Origin: Gammaproteobacteria bacterium
Lineage (GTDB): Bacteria; Pseudomonadota; Gammaproteobacteria; Pseudomonadales; Cellvibrionaceae
DNA: 33,684 nucleotides
Direction: 5' to 3'
Assembly: GCA_022600975.1 (NCBI GenBank)
Contig: JAHZJJ010000010.1
Span: 1-33,684, forward strand
The notes under the pieces were generated by a model that saw only the letters and a list, made by a program, of their open reading frames with translations, searched no databases and was not told the origin of the DNA. The first letter of the stretch is position 1. Every line of letters starts with the position of its first letter. The translations under genes were made by a program, and so were the position numbers. Below are positions 1 to 7,228 of the stretch, piece after piece.

Positions 1-1
1 A

Positions 2-475
2 AATGGAGAGAAATATTTCATTAATAGCGATGGTAATCGAGCCTATACAGCAGGTTACTTTGATCAAAATGGAAATCCTCTCCTTGCACAACTTGATTTG
101 CCTCAAGGCGTTGTAGATTTTTCTGCTGGTTTTGGTGATACAATGAGCTTTGGTGCTACTAAATGGCTGAGATCTAAGTGGGGAATTGGAGGTGTCGATT
201 ACAGTTCTAACTATTACACCGTTGGGCAGGCCGTAGGATTCGTAACACCTGGTTTTGGTACGGTTGCTGGCTTGCGAGGAGCAGCGTACCTTGGGCGTTC
301 ACATAGGTGGCTTAATACTGGCAGGCACTGGAGAATTGGTCCAGGTGTAATTAGCAAAGCTGCAGGAGCTAAACCCTTCAATTATGGGGCGGGTAGAAAT
401 ATCCCTATGCTTAGAATAGGCAATAAAACTCCAAGCTCTCTTAACCATTTTGATTTACGCATCCTTGGAAAGTGA
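2..475 (+). CDS. C-terminal part of an Rhs/polymorphic-toxin-like protein (5' end outside window)
   Basis: The frame is open from the window edge to the TGA at 473-475, giving 157 visible residues, so this is the 3' end of a longer gene. The first ~35 residues (NGEKYFINSDGNRAYTAGYF, then GNPLLAQ) look like repeat-type protein. Residues ~36-75 (DFSAGFGDTMSFGATKWLRS, then VDYSSNYYTVGQAVG) resemble the pre-toxin linker of Rhs and related polymorphic toxins. The last ~60 residues carry GRHWRIGPG, a spaced MLRIG and HFDLR, a pattern I associate with Rhs C-terminal toxin tips but cannot tie to a named enzyme fold. Such proteins are usually delivered by type VI or contact-dependent systems, and their tip attacks a neighbouring cell. 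The candidate immunity gene starts 10 bases after the stop. The toxin activity is unknown and the assignment is from memory of the family. Confidence 0.6.
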   Translation, partial: NGEKYFINSDGNRAYTAGYFDQNGNPLLAQLDLPQGVVDFSAGFGDTMSFGATKWLRSKWGIGGVDYSSNYYTVGQAVGFVTPGFGTVAGLRGAAYLGRSHRWLNTGRHWRIGPGVISKAAGAKPFNYGAGRNIPMLRIGNKTPSSLNHFDLRILGK

Positions 476-485
476 GAAGTTAAAA

Positions 486-1049
486 ATGAAAGTAACTATT
501 TGGGATCCACGTAAAAAAGAAAATTATTTCCTAAAGGACTTTCAAACAAAAAAAACATTCTCCAGTCTTTCATGTGGTTTATTTGTTGTTGAAATGCAAG
601 ATATAAATTGGGATACGTCTCAATGTAATTTACTACTTTATAAAATATTTGCTGGCATTAAAGTAAAAAATATAATGGTTGTTATTATGCCTTGGCGCAA
701 AGAGAGAGAATTTAAGCGCGTATTAAATGGCTTTCTAAAGGTTGATTATAAATCCTCAAATTATATCTCTGTTTATGACAATAATTTAAAAATCATTAAG
801 AAAATATTTAATGCTAGAAAGGAGCTTGGGGCTGGTGATTCAGGGGAATGGATGTTTTTAGCATCTAATAATCCTCTCTTAAAAACTCGGTTTCAGTCTG
901 GTACTGCATTTTCTAAGGCATTAGAAGATGCTAAAGATATTGAATTTTTGATGTTTATGGCTGAGATGGGGCAAACATTTTTAATGTTTAAAGAATTTCC
1001 TGGTATAGATTCTTTAATAGATAATATTTCTAGTTTGGAGATGAAATAA
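486..1049 (+). CDS. Hypothetical protein, candidate immunity protein for the upstream toxin
   Basis: 187 aa from the ATG at 486, which follows a GTGAGAAG ribosome-binding stretch overlapping the end of the preceding gene. An in-frame TTG at 450 would overlap that gene and has no comparable site. The protein is soluble-looking, with no signal peptide or membrane segment. It is mixed alpha/beta in appearance, with a hydrophobic strand (NIMVVIMPW) near residue 60 and a motif GAGDSGEWMFLASNNPLL around residues 120-140. I do not recognise a Pfam family. Its small size, strong A+T bias and position directly behind an Rhs-like toxin tip are the usual marks of a cognate immunity gene. That role is inferred from context only. 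Confidence 0.55.
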   Translation: MKVTIWDPRKKENYFLKDFQTKKTFSSLSCGLFVVEMQDINWDTSQCNLLLYKIFAGIKVKNIMVVIMPWRKEREFKRVLNGFLKVDYKSSNYISVYDNNLKIIKKIFNARKELGAGDSGEWMFLASNNPLLKTRFQSGTAFSKALEDAKDIEFLMFMAEMGQTFLMFKEFPGIDSLIDNISSLEMK

Positions 1050-1096
1050 TTAGACTTTGTTTAGTTGTCGAAGCTGGAATTAAGATACTGCGCTAA

Positions 1097-1170
1097 AGTG
1101 GACCTCATTAGCAAGAAAAATTTTTCAGCTAGTTTAAGCTGCATTTTGTGTCCAGTGGATGGGCTCCACT
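1097..1170. repeat. Short element with 12-bp imperfect terminal inverted repeats
   Basis: AGTGGACCTCAT at 1097-1108 is matched in inverted orientation by ATGGGCTCCACT at 1159-1170 (10 of 12 positions). The interior has no open frame of note. It looks like an internally deleted insertion-sequence end pair or a very small MITE between the toxin/immunity pair and the next gene. No target duplication is obvious. Confidence 0.3.
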
Positions 1171-1209
1171 ATAACTTCACTCGTAACAGGCCAAGCCAGT
1201 TACTTATGA

Positions 1210-1228
1210 CCACGTCCTAAAGGCGTGG
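1210..1228. repeat. Small hairpin resembling an IS200/IS605-type end
   Basis: CCACG-T-CC, loop TAAA, GG-CGTGG forms a 7-bp stem with one bulged base, followed by ATTTT. Hairpins of this form sit at the ends of IS200/IS605-family elements. No tnpA or tnpB is present, so this would be only a scar. It lies 22 bases before the start of the next open frame and could also act as a weak terminator. Confidence 0.25.
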
Positions 1229-1249
1229 ATTTTCACGTTAAATTAAACT

Positions 1250-1650
1250 ATGAGAAAAGTTATGTTAAAAGGTATCGCTATATCAGCACTGATGATTTTT
1301 TCAGGTGAAATACTTGCAACCCAGACCACAGGAAAAATTAGTGAATTGGCGACCCATGGCTCCGGGGTCAATGAGATTGTCACATTTAATATTGACATGA
1401 GCGAGTCAGTGTGTGCTTACAAAGGATTTTATGTGATGCCTTCAGCAGATCGACCTGCTGCTGCATCAATAATTCTTGCTGGGCGAGCCTAACCAGCGAC
1501 CAGAAAAACAACTTTATTATTGATGCAGGCAAGTTCGGTTCACAGTTCACCAATAAATGTTGCGCACCTTTTTCTCATCGTATTTTGAGCCAAATTATTC
1601 ATCATAGCATGAATCAAAATTTAACCAGGATTACCAATTTACCATCGTAG
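1250..1650 (+). pseudogene. Frameshifted small secreted protein gene
   Basis: The ATG at 1250 opens an 80-codon frame with an N-terminal signal peptide (MRKVMLKGIAISALMIFSGE, cleavage near ILATQ) and a mature part beginning TTGKISELATHG. It stops at 1490-1492 (TAA). Another frame overlapping from 1411 continues as LTSDQKNNFIIDAGKFGSQF to a stop at 1648-1650 and reads like the missing C-terminal half, giving ASIILA(G) + LTSDQKNNF. A one-base indel at about 1480-1492 would join them into a ~130-residue exported protein with paired cysteines. I do not know the family. Either a decayed gene or a sequencing error would explain the break. Confidence 0.45.
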
Positions 1651-1750
1651 AAATATGCACCTTCACCAAATTAGAAAATGGTGAACCCTACAGATAAATT
1701 GCCTTTGCCGAATTAGCATTGGGCTAAAAGATTGGCGTATGATAGCCATT

Positions 1751-1801
1751 TTGGAAATAAAACCTTGCAATACTCACCATAAAACATGGGAGTATTGCAA
1801 G
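1751..1801 (-). terminator. Strong terminator hairpin downstream of the LPMO gene
   Basis: CTTGCAATACTC at 1764-1775 pairs perfectly with GAGTATTGCAAG at 1790-1801, and an inner CCAT/ATGG stem extends it. Read on the minus strand it is followed by GTTTTATTTCC. It lies 46 bases beyond the stop codon of the LPMO gene. Confidence 0.65.
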
Positions 1802-1847
1802 TAACCTTTTCTCGAAGCTTACTACGTGCTGAATCAAACTTTTACCT

Positions 1848-2807
1848 TTAGGGGCTGGCGCTGAATTCTATATCGATTTCGTAACTGATATTCATACCAG
1901 CTTGAACATAAACATAATTGGCTTTGGCTGAATGTATCGGTGTAATACTACCATCGCTGAAGTTAAGGATGCCGATACGTGCATATTTTGAGTGAGTATT
2001 TACAGTTTTTGCGAAGTCAAAGGCCCAGTCTTCCGCCGAAGTAAAACCAGCAGTAACCGTGTGTTGCACAGTTTCAATATCATTACCATTGTGGTTAAAC
2101 AAGCGCAAAACTATCTTGCTGCCTTCGGAAAAATTGTTTCTCGCTCTTAAAGGCGCCTTTTTTAACCAGGGGTTGTTGGCGCCAGTTCCCAGTACAACAT
2201 CTGTACAAGTATAAAAAGCCTCGGTGCTGTCTGAGCGCTGCCATACGGTATAAATGACGTGTTTCCCCGTTAAGTTTGGCAGCGGACAATTCAGAATATA
2301 GCGGTTAGCCTGGTGGAGTGGGACACTACCAAGACGACAGAATTCAGTTAAATCATTCCATCGTAAAGGTGAAGTTCCTTCGTAGCCCGAGCGGGTGACA
2401 AAGAAAATCCAATCCTTCGTGGCATGTGGTGCTGTGGCGTAAAACTCAAAATCGAAGGTTCCATCGCGTTTGGGGCTGATTGGCGTTGGCTGCCAATCAG
2501 AGCGTGCGAGGTTTAAGCCGGCAAATTTTCTTTGGCCTCCTGCGCAGAGCTGACCATCTGGAACCACAGCTTGATGGTTGCTGTTGGCGTTGGCTTGGTT
2601 AATGCCATTCCAGTCGTAAAAAGCTTGGGTTCCAGCCACTGCTTTTGCTGCGGCACAAGCGGGGTCGGTGGGGTTTTCTGGGTTATTGCGATAACAATTA
2701 TAAACCCGGCTTTCCGGCACAGCCATACTGCCGTGAGCGAGTGCTTTGTTTTCTAACGGCAATAAAACTATAAGTAGGGTGACAGAGCATAAAGTGATTC
2801 GTAACAT
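1848..2807 (-). CDS. Secreted AA10 lytic polysaccharide monooxygenase with GbpA-type second domain
   Basis: 319 aa. The signal peptide of 24 residues ends KALA and exposes His25, so the mature protein begins HGSMAVPESR, as copper-dependent AA10 LPMOs require. The second histidine of the copper brace is H128 (ATAPHATKDW). EAFYTCTDV at ~196-204 supplies the axial Phe typical of chitin-active members. Cysteines at 38, 51, 88, 157, 174 and 201 suit a disulphide-bonded exported enzyme. Residues ~220-315 (GSKIVLRLFN, DWAFDFAKTVN, ITPIHSAKANYVYV) resemble domain 2 of Vibrio GbpA. The enzyme would oxidatively cleave crystalline chitin, or less likely cellulose, outside the cell. No carbohydrate-binding module follows. 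The start is supported by an AGGGG site 8 bases upstream. Confidence 0.92.
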   Translation of the reverse strand: MLRITLCSVTLLIVLLPLENKALAHGSMAVPESRVYNCYRNNPENPTDPACAAAKAVAGTQAFYDWNGINQANANSNHQAVVPDGQLCAGGQRKFAGLNLARSDWQPTPISPKRDGTFDFEFYATAPHATKDWIFFVTRSGYEGTSPLRWNDLTEFCRLGSVPLHQANRYILNCPLPNLTGKHVIYTVWQRSDSTEAFYTCTDVVLGTGANNPWLKKAPLRARNNFSEGSKIVLRLFNHNGNDIETVQHTVTAGFTSAEDWAFDFAKTVNTHSKYARIGILNFSDGSITPIHSAKANYVYVQAGMNISYEIDIEFSASP

Positions 2808-2927
2808 CAGTAGACCCCTATTTTTTGGTAAGAGATTTTCTGGTACATACTTGTCTCTTATTTTTAAGTTGGAATTAAACGACAGGATTGTTTTGGTTGC
2901 CTAATGCTTATCCGCCCAATTTGATGA

Positions 2928-3158
2928 ATGCCAGTTAGGCAGATGGTCGCCAGGCTAGAGCATAGAACAGTTGAAAGAGAGGTGTTAGAAAAAATCACAA
3001 GAGACTTTTCTGCTTTGTTGGAGAGGCAATCAAACTTTTATCTTTTAATAAATACTAGAATTCACGAAGAATTATCCGCCAAGGCGTATGCTAAAAATTC
3101 TTTTCTGGTTGGATTGTTTGCGCCGAAGTTTAATACAGTTGTTATCTGGTTAATTTAA
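2928..3158 (+). CDS. Small hypothetical protein
   Basis: 76 codons with no recognised family. The predicted protein is charged and helical at the N-terminus (MARLEHRTVEREVLEKITRD begins near residue 6) and ends in a hydrophobic stretch (NSFLVGLFAPKFNTVVIWLI), possibly one membrane segment or a truncation end. There is no good ribosome-binding site before the ATG. In its favour, a terminator-like hairpin follows 9 bases after the stop. It may be a remnant of a larger gene. Confidence 0.25.
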   Translation: MPVRQMVARLEHRTVEREVLEKITRDFSALLERQSNFYLLINTRIHEELSAKAYAKNSFLVGLFAPKFNTVVIWLI

Positions 3159-3167
3159 TTAATAAGT

Positions 3168-3198
3168 GTTACCTCTATGTTGTGGAGGGTAACTTTTT
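3168..3198 (+). terminator. Rho-independent terminator
   Basis: GTTACCTC at 3168-3175 pairs with GAGGGTAAC at 3185-3193 (one bulge), directly followed by TTTTT. It closes the small frame ending at 3158 and insulates the DUF4360 pair. Confidence 0.5.
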
Positions 3199-3288
3199 CC
3201 GCACTAAGGGTAACAAAGTATACAATAATTATGGCGTATGTGTTAACGCAAGATCGGTAACCAATTAAATTAACAACCTTTTTTTTAC

Positions 3289-3305
3289 TTGGCACATAGA
3301 CTGCT
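3289..3305 (+). promoter_or_regulatory. Candidate sigma-54 (-24/-12) promoter for the DUF4360 pair
   Basis: TTGGCACATAGACTGCT has the -24 TGGCAC and a -12 TGC with exactly ten bases between the GG and GC doublets, as RpoN promoters need. The -12 is CTGCT instead of the consensus TTGCT. It lies ~160 bases upstream of the first DUF4360 gene, leaving a leader of about 150 bases. I saw no good sigma-70 pair overlapping it. The enhancer-binding site is not identified. The rest of 3159-3463 shows no gene. Confidence 0.4.
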
Positions 3306-3463
3306 ATATATAGTGCGCCTAGTAGATGCAGGTGGTAAGAATAAGCGCAAAGGCGGCCAAAAAAATATAAAATTGTTAAATAGTTTCTAAGTTGTGGGGT
3401 TTGTAGATTTATTTAATGATGCTTTATTGGTTAATTTTCTAGTTTGGAATATGGAGATATTAC

Positions 3464-4063
3464 ATGTTTAAGAAGATATTTTTAGGTATATGTATTTTTA
3501 TTTATTCCGGATTTGCCATAGGTAAAACATTAATAATCAACGGGGAGGAGATAACAATTGGGCCAATTTCAGTAAATGGTATTGGTTGTCCGAATGGAAC
3601 AGTGACTGCAACTGCAACTGCTGATAATAAAAATGTTGCCATTTTGTTTAGTGCTTATAGCGCCATTACAAATGCTGAAGCCCCCGTTGCTACAACTAAC
3701 TGTAATATTGCAATTCCATTAAGTGTTGACCCTGGGCTTTCGGTGGGAATTTTGGATATAGACTGGCGGGGTTCCGTATTTGCTGCGCCAGGTGCTTTTA
3801 TAAATTTTCATCGTGAGTTTTTCTTTTCTGGAGACGTAGGGCCTTTTAAGGATACCAATTGGAGTAGCTCTGGGTTTGAAAATTTTCTTTTAAATGATCG
3901 CCCACCTTTTGCAAGTTATTCATCTTGCGATGGTGGAGCACTAATTGCACGTGCCGATACTTCGGCATTAGTGATAGGAGCGGATAGCCTATTCTCTTTG
4001 CGTGCAGCCGATGTCGGTGCACAATTGTTGCTTTCAATAAATGTGCGCCCATGTGAAGTTTAA
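3464..4063 (+). CDS. Secreted DUF4360-family protein, copy 1
   Basis: 199 aa with a signal peptide of ~20 residues (MFKKIFLGICIFIYSGFAIG, then KTLIING). The mature part matches my recollection of DUF4360: GCPNGTVTATA near residue 42, a central NCNIAIPLSV, then DIDWRGSV, and a late LLSINVRPC. Cysteines at about 42, 81, 146 and 197 suggest two disulphides. DUF4360 proteins are exported proteins of unknown function found in bacteria and fungi. GGAG lies 7 bases before the ATG. The next gene is a close paralogue starting 14 bases after this stop, so the two are surely cotranscribed. The nearby LPMO hints at a role at cell surfaces or on polymers, which is inference. Confidence 0.85.
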   Translation: MFKKIFLGICIFIYSGFAIGKTLIINGEEITIGPISVNGIGCPNGTVTATATADNKNVAILFSAYSAITNAEAPVATTNCNIAIPLSVDPGLSVGILDIDWRGSVFAAPGAFINFHREFFFSGDVGPFKDTNWSSSGFENFLLNDRPPFASYSSCDGGALIARADTSALVIGADSLFSLRAADVGAQLLLSINVRPCEV

Positions 4064-4077
4064 AAATGGAGAAATAT

Positions 4078-4671
4078 ATGTTGTATAAAATATTAATACT
4101 TATGGTAATATCATTGTTTTCTACTTTTTCCCTTAGTAAAGAATTAATTATTAATGGGCAAATTATCAATATCGGCCCTATTGTCGCGAATGGTAGCGGC
4201 TGTCCACGTGGAACTGTAACAGCTGTGGCAAGTGGTGATAATAAAGCCGTTGCGGTGTTATTTAGTAATTATAACGCCTTTACAAACGAGGATAACCCTA
4301 TTGCCATATCAGATTGCAACGTTGCGATCCCTTTAAGTGTTGGCCCTGGCTTTACTGTGGGTATTGTTGATATAGATTGGCGGGGTACGGTATTTAGTAC
4401 AGGGGGTACTTTTATTAACTTTCACCGTGAATTCTTCTTTTCAGGAAGCGTGGGGCCATTTAGAGACACAAATTGGACGAGTTCTGGTTTTGAAAATTTT
4501 GTGTTGAACGATCGTCCATCCTTTGTTGAATTTTCTGATTGTAATGGTGGAGAATTAATTGCCCGGGCCGATACTGCTGCTGCTGTCGCAGGGCCTAATG
4601 GTCTTTTTTCACTGCGTGCGGCGGATGTTGGTTCAGAATTGTTATTAACCGTTAAGGTTGAACCTTGTTAA
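4078..4671 (+). CDS. Secreted DUF4360-family protein, copy 2
   Basis: 197 aa from the ATG at 4078. I prefer this to the in-frame ATG at 4066, because that ATG overlaps the GGAG site (4068-4071), which is spaced as in copy 1. The signal peptide (MLYKILILMVISLFSTFSLS) is followed by KELIINGQIINIGPI. The protein aligns with copy 1 over its whole length: shared GCP(N/R)GTVTA, DIDWRG, INFHREFFFSG, FKDTNW/FRDTNW, LNDRP and SLRAADVG, and the same four cysteine positions. The signal peptides and the stretch around residue 130-145 differ most. This is a tandem gene duplication that has diverged under constraint. Function is unknown. Confidence 0.85.
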   Translation: MLYKILILMVISLFSTFSLSKELIINGQIINIGPIVANGSGCPRGTVTAVASGDNKAVAVLFSNYNAFTNEDNPIAISDCNVAIPLSVGPGFTVGIVDIDWRGTVFSTGGTFINFHREFFFSGSVGPFRDTNWTSSGFENFVLNDRPSFVEFSDCNGGELIARADTAAAVAGPNGLFSLRAADVGSELLLTVKVEPC

Positions 4672-4687
4672 AACTTTAAATGCAAAA

Positions 4688-4724
4688 GAGTGAGCACTGG
4701 TGGGGAGTATGTCAGTGCTCATTC
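4688..4724. terminator. Bidirectional terminator between convergent genes
   Basis: GAGTGAGCACTG at 4688-4699 pairs with CAGTGCTCATTC at 4713-4724, with one mismatched (G-T) pair. It lies between the DUF4360 pair (plus) and the TonB receptor (minus). The minus-strand side is followed by TTTTGC, the plus side by a weaker ATTTAG. Confidence 0.55.
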
Positions 4725-4795
4725 ATTTAGAAAAGTGAACAGCATAGACTCGCACGGTTAATAGTAGTTATTAAATTTAATAGGTTGCCGTGCTG

Positions 4796-7228
4796 TCAAA
4801 AAGCATAGCGTAAATCTACACCCCAAGTAAGGGTGTCCTCTGGTATTGTATGGTAAACATCTAGGTAATCGGCTGCAAAACCACCTGGATTATTTGCATG
4901 TTCTTCATTAAGCAGGTTCTTGCCCCAGAGCGCCATCTCGAAATTGTCTGAGGGGTTAGACCAGGCGAGGCGAGCATTGAGTAACTTTTTATTTTGGAAA
5001 TACCACGGGCCTGTAGTAAACAGTGGAGTGTTGTCGTCGGGGCCGGGATTTTCGCTGAAGACATAGTTCATGTGTAATAATAAATAGCCGTAGCTAATGT
5101 CCGGTGACCAATCCAATTTTACTGTATAAGCAGTTTGGGTGCGTCCTAATTCGTTATCGCCGCCGGAGAGTTCGCCATCTGTATTGTAATATAATTCTGA
5201 TAGAGAGTCGGTTTCCCGGTAGGTGGTTAAGCCGCCGAGGCGAAGGTTTTCCAGAATTTTCCAGGTTACTATAAGTTCAATGCCATCGGTTTTTTCGTCG
5301 CTACTGACAATCCCTGGTGCGGCGACAAGGTCATCGGGGCCAGTTTTGATACTAAGAGCCTGCTGACGGCCATCCAGCTGATGGTGGAATACTGCTAATT
5401 CTGTGCGCAACCGGTCGTTAAAAAAATCTCCTTTCAAACCTATTTCATAGCTAGCCATTTCCTCTGGGTCAAAAGAGCCGGATACTGCTGAGGCAAAGGT
5501 TTGGCCGTCAAAGCCTCCAGATTTATAACCGGTTCCATAGGAAAAGTAGGCCATAGCATAATCGCTAAACTGCCAGTCAACCACAAAGCGACCAGTAACT
5601 TTGTTCCAATCATCGGTGGCTTTGTAAAGGTTGTAATAGTTGTTGGGATCAACACCGTCGCCCAGCTCTGTGGGATTATATTGTATGCGTTGCAGGGGAT
5701 AGGGCCAGTCCACGGTTTGCCGGGAGGTCTGCCAGGAATATTCTTTTTTGTCGTAACTGTAACGTAGGCCTGCGGCGAGGCGAATGCTGTCTGTTAATTG
5801 GTAAGTAAGATCTGCAAATAAGCCCCAGTTTGTAAAATCTCCGTTATTGTCCATTGTTTCGGTGAAATATTCACCGGCGAATGAAGGCGGTAATACAGCA
5901 GGTATATCGTCAATCGAGGAAAACAACAGATACAGCTCTTCGGGCAGAGGCGCGCCGAATAGTTCAATATCCCAGATATGTCCGTCGGGGCCTAGATCTA
6001 TACCAAAGGTGTCAAAAAGTTTATTAGAAATAAACTGCATATAGGTGTCGGTAAGGAGGCCAATGTCGGTGCGTTGGTACACGTCTTCCCGACTATAGTT
6101 GGCGCCAGTCACTAGAGTGATGCGCTCGTCGCTATAGTTGAGTCGCAGTTCGCTATAAAGAATATCGGAATCTTCAATATTGTTGGTGTCCATATAGCGG
6201 CGTGGATTTGCTGTGCCGTCTTCCTCCTGCAGGTTAGAGGTTTCCCAGGCACGATAACTGGCCAGGGCAAATAGAGACCAATCATCATTGAGAGTGGATT
6301 CTAATTTTAGAGATGTGCCGTACATCTCGCGGCTCTCCCTCTCTCCACCAATCACATCGTGTTGATCTGTGCTGCGAAATGGGTTTTCACTGCCCTTGTA
6401 AGCGTATTTGCTTACGCCAATGGCGGGGCGAGGCATTTCATCGCGATCTTCATAATCAGCGGAAAGTTGGATTTCCGTGTCTTCAGAGAAACGATAAAGC
6501 AGTGTAGATCGGGCTGCGAAAAAGTTTTCATCGCGAAAATTATTACCGCCGTCTGCGTTGTTAGTAAAGCCATCGCGTTCATGGGATAGCAGGTTAGTGC
6601 GCAGGGTTGTATTGTCGGTTAGTGGCGTGTTGATCATGCCCTCTATACGCATCAAATTTTGGTTGCCCAGGCGCGTTTTGATGAATGCATCAAATTCATC
6701 TTGAGGTTTGTTGGGTATGATGTTGATTACCCCGGAGGTAGCATTGCGGCCAAATAGCGTGCCCTGAGGCCCTTTGAGTACCTCTATACGTTCGATGTCA
6801 GTAAAGGGGATGGAGGTTGCCGCTCGAGGCATATACGCGCCATCATAGAAAGTTGCGGTGGAGGGATCCTGGCCGGAGCTGATATTCGGGCTGCTAACGC
6901 CACGTATGGAAATACCCACCTGGGTGGAGCCTCCCACTGAATCGCCTATTTCAACTCCTGGTATAAAAGAGTCAATATCTTGGATGCTAATAGCGCCGGT
7001 GTTAATCATATCCTGAGTGCTGAAGGCGTTGACGGTAATGGGCACCAGCATAAAATTTTCTTTACGCTTTTGGGCGGTAACTTCTACTTCTTCCAATTCC
7101 AGGTTGTATCTGCTCTTGGGTTCAGTTTCATTCTGTGCCAATCCAGGGTTAGCGAGGAGGCAAAGGGTACTGAGCGTTAGTTTAACTTGCCAAGCTGAGG
7201 CTTTGGAAAAGAAGATTTTAGTATCCAT
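4796..7228 (-). CDS. TonB-dependent outer-membrane receptor
   Basis: 810 aa. A signal peptide (hydrophobic LTLSTLCLLANPGLA, cleaved near residue 31) is followed by a TonB-box-like LEEVEVTAQKR. A plug domain spans about 55-170, with IEVLKGPQGTLFGRNATSGV and INIIPNKP. The rest is a 22-strand barrel ending in the outer-membrane signature WGVDLRYAF with terminal Phe. The type is the FyuA/CirA-like group common in marine Gammaproteobacteria, not SusC. It would import a siderophore, vitamin or oligosaccharide at the expense of TonB energy; the ligand cannot be read from sequence. It stands alone, with no ABC transporter, esterase or regulator beside it. It is convergent with the DUF4360 pair. Confidence 0.93.
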   Translation of the reverse strand: MDTKIFFSKASAWQVKLTLSTLCLLANPGLAQNETEPKSRYNLELEEVEVTAQKRKENFMLVPITVNAFSTQDMINTGAISIQDIDSFIPGVEIGDSVGGSTQVGISIRGVSSPNISSGQDPSTATFYDGAYMPRAATSIPFTDIERIEVLKGPQGTLFGRNATSGVINIIPNKPQDEFDAFIKTRLGNQNLMRIEGMINTPLTDNTTLRTNLLSHERDGFTNNADGGNNFRDENFFAARSTLLYRFSEDTEIQLSADYEDRDEMPRPAIGVSKYAYKGSENPFRSTDQHDVIGGERESREMYGTSLKLESTLNDDWSLFALASYRAWETSNLQEEDGTANPRRYMDTNNIEDSDILYSELRLNYSDERITLVTGANYSREDVYQRTDIGLLTDTYMQFISNKLFDTFGIDLGPDGHIWDIELFGAPLPEELYLLFSSIDDIPAVLPPSFAGEYFTETMDNNGDFTNWGLFADLTYQLTDSIRLAAGLRYSYDKKEYSWQTSRQTVDWPYPLQRIQYNPTELGDGVDPNNYYNLYKATDDWNKVTGRFVVDWQFSDYAMAYFSYGTGYKSGGFDGQTFASAVSGSFDPEEMASYEIGLKGDFFNDRLRTELAVFHHQLDGRQQALSIKTGPDDLVAAPGIVSSDEKTDGIELIVTWKILENLRLGGLTTYRETDSLSELYYNTDGELSGGDNELGRTQTAYTVKLDWSPDISYGYLLLHMNYVFSENPGPDDNTPLFTTGPWYFQNKKLLNARLAWSNPSDNFEMALWGKNLLNEEHANNPGGFAADYLDVYHTIPEDTLTWGVDLRYAF

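Noticed and set aside
450..485. TTG start extending the immunity candidate upstream
   Set aside because: It would lie inside the preceding coding sequence without a ribosome-binding site; the ATG at 486 has one.
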